In this document: piece by piece, positions 27,471 to 35,475 of the stretch
Numbering within the stretch: the stretch's first letter is position 1
Layout: every line of letters begins with the position of its first letter
Origin: Mycolicibacterium cosmeticum
GTDB taxonomy: Bacteria; Actinomycetota; Actinomycetes; Mycobacteriales; Mycobacteriaceae
DNA length: 64,000 nucleotides
Reading direction: 5' to 3'
Assembly (NCBI RefSeq): GCF_000613185.1
Contig: NZ_CCBB010000001.1
Span: forward strand, 2,108,001 to 2,172,000
Notes under the pieces: model-generated
The model's database searches: none
What the model was told of the DNA's origin: nothing
Seen by the model: only the letters and a program-made list of their open reading frames with translations
Made by a program: the position numbers and the translations under genes

Positions 27471-28258
27471 AATGGAATTCCTTGTCGCTCGGGGGTTTCG
27501 GATCCCACATGGGACAACAGCGTGTCGTGCAGGAGACCGTTGCTGGCGATTCCGTTGCCGGCGTCGAACACCCGCCGACGGTCCAGGCTGGTGAAGCGGC
27601 CGCCGGCTTCCTCGATGATGACCGGCATCGGTGCCAGGTCGTACGGTTGCGCCCGGTAGTCCACCACGGCGTCCGCCTGTCCGCAGGCCACCATCGCGTA
27701 TCCGAACGCGTCGCCCCAGGTGCGCAGCACGGCACCCTGGGTGTGCAGGCCGTCGATGATCTCTGGATCCCAGTCCTCCAGCCAGGTGGCCATCACGTAC
27801 GCGCCGTCGAGGGCCTCGTGACGCGAGACCCGGGCCGGTGCGCCGTTGCGCCAGCACCCCCCACCGCGCTCGGCGTGCACCAGGGTGTCGGCGCTGGGCA
27901 GGTTGATCAGCCCGAAGACGATCTCGTCACCCTCTTGGACGGCGATGAGATTGGCGTACAGCGGTACCCCGCGGATGAAGGATTTGGTTCCGTCGATCGG
28001 GTCGACGATCCACCGATACGCCGAGGTGCCCTGGGTGTCCGGGTATTCCTCGCCGGTGAAACTGTCCGCGGGGAACGCGCCGGCCACCGCCTCGCGCATC
28101 GCCAACTCGATCTCCCGGTCGGCCCGGGTGATCGGCGATCCGTCGGTCTTGGCCTGGACCGAGAGGTCCGGTGTGGCGAAGTACCGGCGCGAGATATCGC
28201 CGGCGACCTCGGCCAGCTCGAGGGCGAGCCGGACACGATCAGCACGGTTGTCGCTCAC
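27467..28258 (-). CDS. Inositol-monophosphatase-family phosphatase (HisN/IMPase-like)
   Basis: The 263-residue Mg-dependent phosphatase has the IMPase motifs GEEYPD, WIVDPIDGTKSF and QPYDLAPMPVIIEEAGG. Relatives act on inositol phosphate, histidinol phosphate or PAP. I chose the GTG at 28258 because the length then fits the family; an ATG further upstream (about 28294) lies in the operator. It is the first gene of the operon, which also contains two kinases, so a phosphorylated intermediate seems likely. It might instead be a second histidinol phosphatase. Confidence 0.85.
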   Translation of the reverse strand: MSDNRADRVRLALELAEVAGDISRRYFATPDLSVQAKTDGSPITRADREIELAMREAVAGAFPADSFTGEEYPDTQGTSAYRWIVDPIDGTKSFIRGVPLYANLIAVQEGDEIVFGLINLPSADTLVHAERGGGCWRNGAPARVSRHEALDGAYVMATWLEDWDPEIIDGLHTQGAVLRTWGDAFGYAMVACGQADAVVDYRAQPYDLAPMPVIIEEAGGRFTSLDRRRVFDAGNGIASNGLLHDTLLSHVGSETPERQGIPL

Positions 28259-28273
28259 ACGTAACACCCTTGG

Positions 28274-28295
28274 GATGAACCATTTCTGGTTCATC
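28274..28295. promoter_or_regulatory. Palindromic operator between GntR regulator and catabolic operon
   Basis: GATGAACCA and TGGTTCATC are perfect 9-base arms around TTTC. The site lies 16 bases before the operon start codon and between two divergent genes, one of them the GntR/HutC regulator, whose family binds such palindromes. Confidence 0.75.
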
Positions 28296-28422
28296 GGGCC
28301 ACTTGTAAACGTTGCGTAACACATCCGACGCGGATCTTTACATCGCCAACACGCGGACACGACACGCCCGGGCTAGCGTGACATGACGGTCCCCGCGCGG
28401 ATGACACAGGAAGGGGTACGTC

Positions 28423-29196
28423 ATGCTCGTGCACGAGCAAGCGCAGCAGGCCCTGCGTCGGCTGACCGAGGAACTCGCCGAGCGCGGCGAGCACCGGTTG
28501 CCGACCGAACGCGCGCTGGCCGAACGCCTGGGAATGTCGCGGACCACGGTGCGCCGGGCACTCGATCTGCTCGAACGCGAGCACCGGATTCGCCGGGTCA
28601 AGGGCCGCGCCGGCGGCGCCTACCTGACCGACGTCACCCAACGCGAGGCGTCACCGCAGGCGGCCCGGCCGTTCTGCCAGTCCCACAGCATCGTGCGCAG
28701 CTTGAACACCGTGAAGGGAATCCCGGAGATCCTGCACGATCAGGGCTTCCGGGACGGCACCACCGTCATCCGGGCCGGACTGGTGGCCGCGCCGGCGCCG
28801 GTCGGTTCGATCCTCGGGGTCGCCGACGGCGAGGCGGTGGTGTCGCTGCTGCGGTTGCGGCATGCCGACGGGGAGACCCTCTCCCTGGAGCAGATGTACC
28901 TGCGGCCCGAGTTGGCCGGCGTGTTGCGCACCGGGATGACCTCGGTTTACCGCACCTTGCGCACCCAGTTCGGGGTGGAGATCTGTGTCGCCGACGAGTC
29001 GATCGAGGTGGCCAGCGTCTCCAGTGCGGAAGGGAAGTTGCTCGGGCGGCCCGCTGGCACGCCGGTCCTGAAACTGGAACGCCGGGGTTTTGACCAGCGC
29101 GGCCGGGCAATCGAGTATTCCGTCGACCTGTTCCGCGCCGACCGCACCCGCCTGCACGTGCGGACGCAATCTCCGGTGACCGCGCAGGCGATGTGA
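28423..29196 (+). CDS. GntR-family (HutC subfamily) transcriptional regulator
   Basis: The 257-residue protein has an N-terminal GntR winged helix (about residues 5-70; LPTERALAERLGMSRTTVRRA) and a C-terminal UTRA ligand domain (about 85-245). HutC-type repressors usually respond to a pathway substrate or sugar phosphate. It is divergent from the catabolic operon, with a perfect palindrome in the 164-base gap. A good Shine-Dalgarno (AAGGGG) precedes the ATG. Confidence 0.9.
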   Translation: MLVHEQAQQALRRLTEELAERGEHRLPTERALAERLGMSRTTVRRALDLLEREHRIRRVKGRAGGAYLTDVTQREASPQAARPFCQSHSIVRSLNTVKGIPEILHDQGFRDGTTVIRAGLVAAPAPVGSILGVADGEAVVSLLRLRHADGETLSLEQMYLRPELAGVLRTGMTSVYRTLRTQFGVEICVADESIEVASVSSAEGKLLGRPAGTPVLKLERRGFDQRGRAIEYSVDLFRADRTRLHVRTQSPVTAQAM

Positions 29197-29401
29197 GGCT
29201 AGCGGGCGGGGTGTGTGGAAGACCGTTTTACCCCAGTGGGTTTCGACGGGCGCATGGCGCTGTCGTACGTCGATGAGCCGAACGGCTTCTCCCGGATCGC
29301 CCGCTCGTTTACTGCCTCTGAGGCAGGGGCCTGGGTAAGCCATCTGCCTCGATGTCGCGGATCGCGCGGCACTTGCAGAATCTCGCGATGACCCTCAATC
29401 T

Positions 29402-29833
29402 TCACGGTTGGAGATCTACGAGGTGTGCGACTGCGACCGCACTCAGGGGTGTCGCGCGGCGCGTCTCGTCGTCGACTTGCACGATGACTGTACGGGCGGA
29501 GGCTACACATCGGTCTCGTTGAAAGAGAGCTTGCGCCAGGGTGAATGAGGTGCGGCCGACCGACTCAACGCTCGTGCCGATAGCGACCTCGCCGGGCCAG
29601 GTCAACTCCCCGCGAAAGTCCAGCTCCAGACGGGCGATAACAAAGGACTTGTTTGGTTCGACGATGCCACCGTCAGCAGCGTAAAGAAGTTCGACGCGAC
29701 CGGTTTCCAGCGCCGTCGAAAAGACCGAATTGTTGACGTGCCCTTGCCGATCGGTATCTGCGTAACGCAACTTGTCGTAGGCATGCAAGGAAAACTGTGA
29801 CAGCGTCGGGGCTTCGTCCATGGCGGTGTCCAC
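29402..29833 (-). CDS. Acyl-CoA thioesterase (4HBT hotdog family)
   Basis: The 143-residue hotdog-fold protein has the 4-hydroxybenzoyl-CoA thioesterase motif YADTDRQGHVNNSVF with the catalytic Asp. It should hydrolyse an acyl-CoA. An alternative ATG lies at 29821. The gene stands alone, with a palindrome (29872-29889) about 40 bases upstream. The 205-base gap on its 3' side to the GntR gene has no gene that I can support. Confidence 0.85.
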   Translation of the reverse strand: MDTAMDEAPTLSQFSLHAYDKLRYADTDRQGHVNNSVFSTALETGRVELLYAADGGIVEPNKSFVIARLELDFRGELTWPGEVAIGTSVESVGRTSFTLAQALFQRDRCVASARTVIVQVDDETRRATPLSAVAVAHLVDLQP

Positions 29834-29860
29834 TTCTGTCGGTTGATCGCGGAGCGGTCA

Positions 29861-30052
29861 TCACAAGGCGTGACCATCCTGGGATGGTCGCACGGCGGCG
29901 AATGTCGCGGCGATAGCGGCGCTGAGTGTGGTCTCGAATGGAGCGCCGTCGCGCTGCACTTTGGCGCGCTGCAGCGTTGGGGCAGAGTTCGCCGCCGAGA
30001 TCGTGACCGCCGCGGCTGGGCAGCTCGACGTGTCGCGGCGGCCCTCGACCAC
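29861..30052 (-). CDS. Possible small ORF upstream of thioesterase, unknown
   Basis: The frame encodes 63 residues from a GTG and ends 28 bases before the thioesterase start. Codon third positions are mostly G or C, as in a real gene, and the C-terminal half is alanine-rich with a plausible helix. There is no recognised domain and no clear ribosome site, so it may be chance or a decayed gene. Confidence 0.25.
   Translation of the reverse strand: MVEGRRDTSSCPAAAVTISAANSAPTLQRAKVQRDGAPFETTLSAAIAATFAAVRPSQDGHAL
29872..29889. promoter_or_regulatory. Inverted repeat upstream of thioesterase
   Basis: GACCATCC and GGATGGTC are perfect 8-base arms separated by two bases, about 40 bases before the thioesterase ATG. 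It could be an operator; the protein that binds is unknown. Confidence 0.45.
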
Positions 30053-30238
30053 GGGATCTGGCGGTTCAGCGGGGGCGACGGTGACTGTCGGATATTCGGC
30101 TGGCTTCTGTCACCTCGCGCTCATACGATCTCTACCCATGCATGCGCTGTTCTCGGCCGGCGGCCTACCGCTCATGCCGTAGCCCCATCCCGCGGCGAAC
30201 TGCGGACTCGGTGGGGCTACTTGTCCGAGGAGACCGCC
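30053..30238. other. Non-coding stretch with a stable hairpin
   Basis: No supported gene is seen here. At 30179-30220 the arms GTAGCCCCA and TGGGGCTAC (9 perfect pairs) enclose a 24-base loop with an inner CCGC/GCGG pairing. The structure ends 18 bases before the GTG of the following small gene, so it may be a structured leader. Confidence 0.45.
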
Positions 30239-30532
30239 GTGTCCCGTAACGATGCCCACGCCCCTTACCGCGTCCGCGTCGCTCGCCGTGAAGTGGCGGT
30301 GCGCGTCGTCCACCGTTGCGGTGGCCGCGACTGCGACTTGCCCGACCTCGATCCCGCCTGGTCGACCGGCCAGATCGGCCGCTGCTACCGGGAGTTCGTC
30401 TTCACCGCCACCAATGTGTGCAGCTGCTGGATGTGCCACTGGCACTCGCGTCCGCAGGTGCGCCGCGCAGCGCTGCGCGCTGAGTTGCGTCGGGCGGCTC
30501 GGGAGTGGAACGCCGCGGTGCCTATCGACTGA
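30239..30532 (+). CDS. Small cysteine-rich protein, function unknown
   Basis: This 97-residue basic protein begins with GTG after GAGGAG. Its cysteines are clustered: CGGRDC near residue 29 and CSCWMCHWH near residue 61, a spacing that could bind zinc. The C-terminal part is a strongly charged helix (RRAALRAELRRAAREW). I do not recognise a family. It lies between a thioesterase and the tRNA cluster, a site where foreign genes often enter. Confidence 0.5.
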   Translation: MSRNDAHAPYRVRVARREVAVRVVHRCGGRDCDLPDLDPAWSTGQIGRCYREFVFTATNVCSCWMCHWHSRPQVRRAALRAELRRAAREWNAAVPID

Positions 30533-30734
30533 GACTGGAACGCCCCTCCCCAACGATCCAACGGTAGCCTCGGCTCGGGCCGAGGCGTGGGCGCGTGACG
30601 ACCGCGCCGAGTCCGCACGGTGCAACTCCGAGCAGGACCCGCCGGCCACACCGATTGGCTCAGGTGAGGCAAGCGATCACTGCGGGCCCAAAAGTGGAGT
30701 GCCGGCGGCACTGGCAATAGGCACCGTCCGTCGT

Positions 30735-30854
30735 GTGGAGCAGATCCCCCAGTACGCCGACGAACGGCTGACCGCCGAGTGGGACGGTCGATGCCTGTAC
30801 TGCGGGCACGAAGTGAGACGGTCTGTGTCAGTTCGTGCCGCGCCGGAGGATTAA
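30735..30854 (+). CDS. Possible short CxxC peptide or gene remnant
   Basis: GTG to TAA gives 39 residues containing CLYCGH, which resembles a zinc-knuckle end. No Shine-Dalgarno is evident. Because the frame is also open upstream, this may be the 3' end of a broken gene instead of a complete one. Confidence 0.2.
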   Translation: MEQIPQYADERLTAEWDGRCLYCGHEVRRSVSVRAAPED

Positions 30855-30916
30855 GGAATCCGATGTGTCACCTCGTGTCACCTCGGGCCGATCACGAACT
30901 GACCCAGAAACGAGAA

Positions 30917-30940
30917 AAACCACCCGTCAACAGGTGGTTT
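30917..30940 (-). terminator. Intrinsic terminator of the Glu-Asp-Phe tRNA cluster
   Basis: On the minus strand AAACCACC and GGTGGTTT pair around an 8-base loop, followed by a run of five T. It stands directly after tRNA-Phe. Confidence 0.85.
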
Positions 30941-30943
30941 CTA

Positions 30944-31020
30944 TGGTGGCCAGGGCCGGGATCGAACCGGCGACCTTCCGCTTTTCAGGCGGACGCTCGT
31001 ACCAACTGAGCTACCTGGCC
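30944..31020 (-). tRNA. tRNA-Phe (GAA)
   Basis: The cloverleaf is complete: acceptor GGCCAGG/CCTGGCC, anticodon loop CTGAAAA giving anticodon GAA, and T loop TTCGATC. The 3' CCA is encoded in the DNA. It is the last of three tRNA genes on the minus strand. Confidence 0.95.
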
Positions 31021-31067
31021 GGAAGGCGCCGGTCTCTCGACCGAGCAAGCCTTACGCCGCAATACTG

Positions 31068-31141
31068 CGACCCTGACGGGACTCGAACCCGCGACCTCCG
31101 CCGTGACAGGGCGGCGCGCTAACCAACTGCGCCACAGGGCC
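31068..31141 (-). tRNA. tRNA-Asp (GTC)
   Basis: The acceptor GGCCCTG/CAGGGTC and anticodon loop CTGTCAC give anticodon GTC. The discriminator base is G and CCA is not encoded. It lies between tRNA-Glu and tRNA-Phe, an order seen in mycobacteria. Confidence 0.95.
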
Positions 31142-31179
31142 TTGCTCTTCCTGCGTGCTCCGACGTTGCCGTCGTTGCG

Positions 31180-31252
31180 TACCCCCAACGGGATTCGAAC
31201 CCGTGCTACCGCCGTGAAAGGGCGGCGTCCTAGGCCACTAGACGATGGGGGC
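31180..31252 (-). tRNA. tRNA-Glu (TTC)
   Basis: The acceptor GCCCCCA pairs with TGGGGGT (a G-T pair at the end), and anticodon loop CTTTCAC gives anticodon TTC. It is the first tRNA of the minus-strand cluster. CCA is not encoded. Confidence 0.95.
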
Positions 31253-31410
31253 CTAATCCGAATTCCTCCGGGGTACTCGCAACTTCGTTCCGTTGGGAGC
31301 TTCGATAGCTTAGGACACGGCCGCCAGAAATCCCAAACGGGGTCCCCCCGCACTGCTCACCCCGGCCCTGCGGCGGCCCCGCGACGGCAGGCAGTATCCT
31401 GTTGCTCCAC

Positions 31411-31486
31411 GCCCCTATAGCTCAGTCGGTAGAGCTACGGACTTTTAATCCGCAGGTCCCAGGTTCGAGCCCTGGTGGGGGCACCA
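31411..31486 (+). tRNA. tRNA-Lys (TTT)
   Basis: The tRNA reads from GCCCCTA to the encoded CCA; anticodon loop CTTTTAA gives TTT. A TATCCT hexamer at 31395-31400 fits its -10 element. It is divergent from the tRNA-Glu cluster. Confidence 0.95.
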
Positions 31487-31499
31487 CACGTGGTCACGA

Positions 31500-31862
31500 T
31501 CACGCGCTCCGCGCGGTGGCGATCTCGTCGGCCAGCGGCGCAACGGCGGCGATGATCTGGGCCACCAACTCATCGGGCACCCCGGCGGCCGACAGGCTGT
31601 CGGACAGGTGCCCGGCGACCAGATTGAAATGATGCAAGGTGATGCCCCGGCCTTGATGGACCTGCCGCATCGGGGCGCCGGTGTAGGGTTCCGGTCCGCC
31701 GAGTGCGGCGGCGAAGAATTCGGCCTGCTTACCCTTCAGCCGCGCCATGTTGGTGCCGGTGAAAAACCCGGCCAGTTCGTCGTCGGCGAGCACGCGAACG
31801 TAGAAGTCCGCCACCACCGCTTCGATGGCGGGGGCGCCGCCGATCTGCTCGTAGATGCTCAT
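31500..31862 (-). CDS. glbN: Group I truncated haemoglobin (HbN)
   Basis: The 120-residue protein matches mycobacterial HbN: IYEQIGG...[16 protein letters not shown]...[13 protein letters not shown] and the proximal-His segment QVHQGRGI. HbN in M. tuberculosis dioxygenates nitric oxide to nitrate. The protein lacks the short charged pre-A extension of the M. tuberculosis form, because it starts at MSIYEQ. It is followed 14 bases later by the convergent tRNA-Lys and preceded by the kinase gene on the same strand. Confidence 0.93.
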   Translation of the reverse strand: MSIYEQIGGAPAIEAVVADFYVRVLADDELAGFFTGTNMARLKGKQAEFFAAALGGPEPYTGAPMRQVHQGRGITLHHFNLVAGHLSDSLSAAGVPDELVAQIIAAVAPLADEIATARSA

Positions 31863-31941
31863 GGCACCAGCACACCGCGGCGCCGTTGCCCGGCAATTTC
31901 GGCGGCGTTCACGCCACGCTACGAGGACCTCACAGCCGCGC

Positions 31942-33087
31942 TCAGCCCTCACCGTGTTTGGGCTTGTGCCCGTTGCCGTTTCCCTTGCCGTTCCCGTTGC
32001 CACGGCCCTTGGGTGGCCCCTGCTCGTCGACGGGGGCGGGCACCAGCGAGGTCGGCGGCGGCGCCGAGGTGGTGACCGGCGGCGGGGGCGCCTCGGAGGT
32101 GGCCGTGCCGGCCGGTCGCGGCGCCACGTTGCGCGACGCGGCGTCGACGACGAAGGCCAGCACCACCAACACCACGACGACGAACGCGCCGATCGCCGCG
32201 AGCACCGGCCGGCGCCTGCGCTGCCGCGGCAGCACCGTCGTCGCCGGATCGGGCAGCGGGTGTGCCAGCACCCGCGTCGGCGGGCGCATGGGCGCCTGGC
32301 CGGCCAGTACCGCCCGCATCTCGGCGGCGCTGCCGAAGCCACCGGATAATCCTTGTTCGATGGCGGCCACCAGCACCGGGTCGGCGTCGGGGCGCAGGGT
32401 GGCCAACGGCGGATACCGCCGCTCCGCCACGGCGCGGGCCAGCTCGGCGAGGTTCTGCTGAGGAAACGGCCGCCGGCCGGACAGCGCCTCATACCCGACC
32501 ACCGCGACGGCGTACAGATCGTCGGCCACCGTGGCCGGCCGGCCCGCGATCCGGTCGGCGGACAGGTAGGCCACGGTGCCGATGACCTCACCGGTCACAG
32601 TGTCGGCCGAGTCGACACTCTTGGCGATGCCGAAGTCGGCCACCTTCGCCGAGCCGTCCTCGGTGAGCAGGATGTTCGCCGGTTTGATGTCCCGGTGCAG
32701 CACGCCGGCGCCGTGCGCGGCCGACAACGCCGACAGCACCTGGTCCAGCACCGCACGCACGTGCGGCACAGGCAGCGGGCCATGGTCGAGGGCATCGGCG
32801 AGGGTGCGTCCCGGCAGCCGCTCCATGACGATGTACGGCGTCGTGCGATGCTCGCCGACATCGTGTACCGCGACGACGTGGGGATGGCTCAGCCCCGCGG
32901 CCGCGCGCGCCTCCACCGCGAACCGCCTGCGGCTGTCCGGCTGCGCGCTCAGCTGTGGATAGAGCATTTTGATCGCGACCGCGCGCCCGAGCCTGACATC
33001 CCAGCCCGCGCGGACCTCCGCCATACCGCCGCGGCCCAGCACCCCCCGCAGTTCATATCGGCCGCCGAGAAGTTCCGGCCCCTGCAT
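31942..33087 (-). CDS. Membrane Ser/Thr protein kinase (PknB-like)
   Basis: The 381-residue kinase has a glycine loop (LGRGGMAEV), catalytic Lys40 (VAIKML), [11 protein letters not shown] and DFGIAKS, then a transmembrane helix at about 298-318. The extracellular part is short: a Pro/Thr stretch and a Gly-Asn-Lys repeat ([13 protein letters not shown]), with no PASTA or sensor domain. A TAGCGT hexamer 7 bases before the ATG suggests a leaderless mRNA. The neighbouring haemoglobin may be co-transcribed. Confidence 0.9.
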   Translation of the reverse strand: MQGPELLGGRYELRGVLGRGGMAEVRAGWDVRLGRAVAIKMLYPQLSAQPDSRRRFAVEARAAAGLSHPHVVAVHDVGEHRTTPYIVMERLPGRTLADALDHGPLPVPHVRAVLDQVLSALSAAHGAGVLHRDIKPANILLTEDGSAKVADFGIAKSVDSADTVTGEVIGTVAYLSADRIAGRPATVADDLYAVAVVGYEALSGRRPFPQQNLAELARAVAERRYPPLATLRPDADPVLVAAIEQGLSGGFGSAAEMRAVLAGQAPMRPPTRVLAHPLPDPATTVLPRQRRRRPVLAAIGAFVVVVLVVLAFVVDAASRNVAPRPAGTATSEAPPPPVTTSAPPPTSLVPAPVDEQGPPKGRGNGNGKGNGNGHKPKHGEG

Positions 33088-33094
33088 GCCCTCA

Positions 33095-33100
33095 ACGCTA
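33095..33100 (-). promoter_or_regulatory. -10 hexamer of the Ser/Thr kinase gene (leaderless)
   Basis: TAGCGT on the minus strand stands 7 bases before the kinase ATG at 33087. Confidence 0.5.
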
Positions 33101-33121
33101 GCTGTCCGCGGGCCGGCGGTG

Positions 33122-34129
33122 TCAGCCGACGTTCGGGCAGTAGAAGTTCGGGCTGTCGCGGTATTCGACCGGCGGCAGGTTGCGCGCGGGCGTGTGCACC
33201 AGCGGCGCGTCGGCGGGCAGCCGGCCCGTGGCGCGGTCCATCGCGGAGCGCTTGCGCGGGTGCATCAGCCGGCGCTTGGGTCCGTACTTGGACACCAGGG
33301 TGATCACGCTGCACAGCCGGTCGTGCCACCACTGTTGCCGGGGCGACCAGGTGTACCCCATGAGTTCGCGCACCGGCGGGTCATACAGTGCGACGGTCAT
33401 GAAGGTCAGGAAGCGCTGCATCACTTTCAGGTTCAGCGCCCACAACCGATCCGGAACCCATTGCAGCGACGGATGTTTGGGCATGGTCGACAGATCCATC
33501 ACCTCGCGTGCGGCCCAGTTGTTCTCCAGCACGTTGCGGCACATGTGGTCCCAATACGCCTGGAACTCCTCCCAGCTCTTGGGTACGGGGCGCATGCTCA
33601 TCCCGTACATGCGGTACCAGGTGACGTGCTCGTCGAACAGTTGGCGTTTGTCCGCCTCGGTCAGTCCGCCGCCGAACTTCTCGGCGGCCAGCAGCGTCGA
33701 CTTGAAGAAGGTGGCGTGCGCCCAGTAGAAGACGTCGGGATTCAGCGCGCTGTACCGCCGCCCCTGCTCGTCGACCCCTTTGATGCCGATGTGATAGTCG
33801 CGCACCTCGGCACCGGTCTGCGGCGCCCGCTCACCGTCGAACACGACGCCGCCGATCGGGTAGATGGACCGCAGCAGCCGTGGGATCCGCTCCATGAAGA
33901 AGATCGAGTGCTGCTGCACCGCCGCGCCCAGCTGGGGATGCATGTTCTGCATCGAGCCCGCCCAGGTGCCCTGGAACAACCCCGTCCACTGACCGAAGTA
34001 CTTCCAGGTCAGCGAGTCCGGGCCGAGCGGGATCGGCGGTGCGTCGTACCCGCCGGACGTCACCGGGCATCCTGCGGCCGGCATCTCGTCCTCGGCCGCC
34101 GGGCATGACTGCGACATTTCCTGCGTCAC
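33122..34129 (-). CDS. MpaB-like/latex-clearing-type oxygenase (DUF2236)
   Basis: The protein has about 335 residues and belongs to the ER-bound oxygenase MpaB/DUF2236 group, heme-type oxygenases related to rubber oxygenase. Visible conserved parts are the DSLTWKYFG N-terminal motif, FFMERIPR and many His/Trp residues. I chose the GTG at 34129 because GAGGGGA lies upstream; alternatives are ATG 34117 and GTG 34180. From memory it corresponds to Rv0826. It is divergent from a TetR gene, with an imperfect operator between them. Confidence 0.8.
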   Translation of the reverse strand: MTQEMSQSCPAAEDEMPAAGCPVTSGGYDAPPIPLGPDSLTWKYFGQWTGLFQGTWAGSMQNMHPQLGAAVQQHSIFFMERIPRLLRSIYPIGGVVFDGERAPQTGAEVRDYHIGIKGVDEQGRRYSALNPDVFYWAHATFFKSTLLAAEKFGGGLTEADKRQLFDEHVTWYRMYGMSMRPVPKSWEEFQAYWDHMCRNVLENNWAAREVMDLSTMPKHPSLQWVPDRLWALNLKVMQRFLTFMTVALYDPPVRELMGYTWSPRQQWWHDRLCSVITLVSKYGPKRRLMHPRKRSAMDRATGRLPADAPLVHTPARNLPPVEYRDSPNFYCPNVG

Positions 34130-34161
34130 GGGCGCTGTTCCCCTCGCCTCCGAGCCAATTC

Positions 34162-34179
34162 TGACTACACTCGTTGTCA
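34162..34179. promoter_or_regulatory. Imperfect inverted repeat between MpaB-like gene and TetR gene
   Basis: TGACTAC and GTTGTCA form a 7-base pair arm with one mismatch around ACTC, ending 2 bases before the TetR ATG. It is a plausible TetR operator. Confidence 0.4.
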
Positions 34180-34181
34180 CT

Positions 34182-34817
34182 ATGGAGCTTAGGAGCCGAG
34201 AGGCATCCGGTCAACGACGCGGCCGATGGTCGGGTGTCCCCCTGGCCGATCGCCAGGCATTGCGGCGCACGGAGTTGATCGCGGCCGGCATCGAGCTGCT
34301 CGGCGGTCCGCAGGGCCCGAGCCTGACCGTCCGCGCGGTATGCCGGGCGGCCGCGTTGACCGAACGCTACTTCTACGAAAGTTTCGGTGACAGAGACGAA
34401 TTCGTGCGCGCCGTGTACGACGAGGTGTGTACGACGGCGATGTCCACGCTGGCGTCGGCGACCACACCGCGGGAGGCGGTGGAACGCTTCGTCGCCCTGA
34501 TGGTCGACGATCCCACGCGCGGACGGGTGCTACTGCTGGCACCGGAGCGCGAACCGGTGCTCACCAAGTCGGGTGCCGACTGGATGCCGTCGTTCATCGG
34601 CCTGCTGCACAGCAGGCTGCGCCACGTGAGCGATCCCGCCCGCCAGGAGATGATCGCCACCGGCCTGGTGGGCGCGCTGACGGCACTGTTCACCGGCTAT
34701 CTCAACGGACGGCTGAGCGCGACGCGGGGACAGTTCATCGAGTACTGCAGTGACCTGGTGTTACACCAGGCCCGGGAACAGGAAGAGAGCCCGCTGACTA
34801 CTGGTCAGGCGTGCTGA
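34182..34817 (+). CDS. TetR-family regulator
   Basis: The 211-residue protein has a TetR helix-turn-helix at about 28-75 (VRAVCRAAALTERYFYESFGDRDEF) and a hydrophobic C-terminal domain. It is divergent from the MpaB-like oxygenase and overlaps the 3' end of the convergent secreted-protein gene by 20 bases. The pairing with an oxygenase gene suggests local control of it. From memory it matches the position of Rv0825c. Confidence 0.87.
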   Translation: MELRSREASGQRRGRWSGVPLADRQALRRTELIAAGIELLGGPQGPSLTVRAVCRAAALTERYFYESFGDRDEFVRAVYDEVCTTAMSTLASATTPREAVERFVALMVDDPTRGRVLLLAPEREPVLTKSGADWMPSFIGLLHSRLRHVSDPARQEMIATGLVGALTALFTGYLNGRLSATRGQFIEYCSDLVLHQAREQEESPLTTGQAC

Positions 34818-35265
34818 CCTGGGCCAGCTCCTGCTCCTGCTGGCTGGCGGCCTGCTGCTCGGCGGCCTGCTGCTCGGCCAGCGCCTTGGCTTCGGCCTCG
34901 TCGGCGGCGGCCTTGGCGGCCCGGCCCTCCGGGCTGGCCACGGAGGCGCCCGGGTTGGTGGCGGTCGCGACGCCGCCGTTGCAGTTCAGGTAGAACTGCA
35001 CGGTGTTGGACACGTGCGCACCGTCGTTCGCGCTGGCGAACGGCGCCGTCTGAGAACGGGTGACGATGCAGTCGCCCTGGTCCAGCTTGTCCCCGACCCG
35101 GGCGGCGACGACGACCGTCTGACCGGCGTCGCCGGCCGCGGAGCTGGCATCGCTGTAGGTCTGCCCGGCGTAATCATCGGCGGCGGCCACACCCGTACCG
35201 AACAACGCGGTAGTGGCTGCCAGCGCACCGACGGTGCCCGACCCCAGAACGATCAGCTTTTTCAC
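34798..35265 (-). CDS. Secreted protein with coiled-coil Glu/Gln/Ala tail, unknown
   Basis: The 155-residue protein starts with a signal peptide (MKKLIVLGSGTVGALAA...GVAAADD; cleavage about residue 30). The mature part has two Cys (likely one disulfide) and ends with a Glu/Gln/Ala-rich helix (AEQQAAEQQAASQQEQE). I chose the GTG at 35265 because it gives a normal signal peptide; an ATG at 35283 is possible. The family is unknown to me; secreted Ala/Gln-rich proteins are common in mycobacteria. Confidence 0.72.
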   Translation of the reverse strand: MKKLIVLGSGTVGALAATTALFGTGVAAADDYAGQTYSDASSAAGDAGQTVVVAARVGDKLDQGDCIVTRSQTAPFASANDGAHVSNTVQFYLNCNGGVATATNPGASVASPEGRAAKAAADEAEAKALAEQQAAEQQAASQQEQELAQVSTPDQ

Positions 35266-35475
35266 GTGTGGCCCTACTCCCATTACTCAGGGTCTTGATG
35301 TATGCCGGGCATCGTAACGCGCTGCGCAACCGATCGCAGCCCGTCTGCCGAGCCTGTTTGGTTCCTGAAAAAGAGTGGCAACCGTTACACGACGGGCCCG
35401 GCGAGAAACTTGATGTAACCGGGGTCCACAGATATATTGACTGCAACCAACAGGTACAGATAACTGGGAGTGACC

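Larger units (their letters stand above)
30533..30943. other. Gap between small cysteine-rich gene and tRNA-Phe
   Basis: The 411-base stretch has no confident gene. One frame (GTG at 30735 to TAA at 30854) encodes 39 residues with GRCLYCGHEV, a CxxC pair, and could be the end of a decayed gene; the same frame is open for a long way upstream without a good start. The tRNA terminator fills the right end. Confidence 0.4.

Noticed and set aside
29197..29401. Possible small gene between GntR and thioesterase
   Set aside because: No start with ribosome site and no coding pattern; only short frames opposite the thioesterase end.
30900..31500. Integrated prophage or genomic island attached to the tRNA genes
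   Set aside because: No integrase, no duplicated tRNA end and no phage structural genes are seen.
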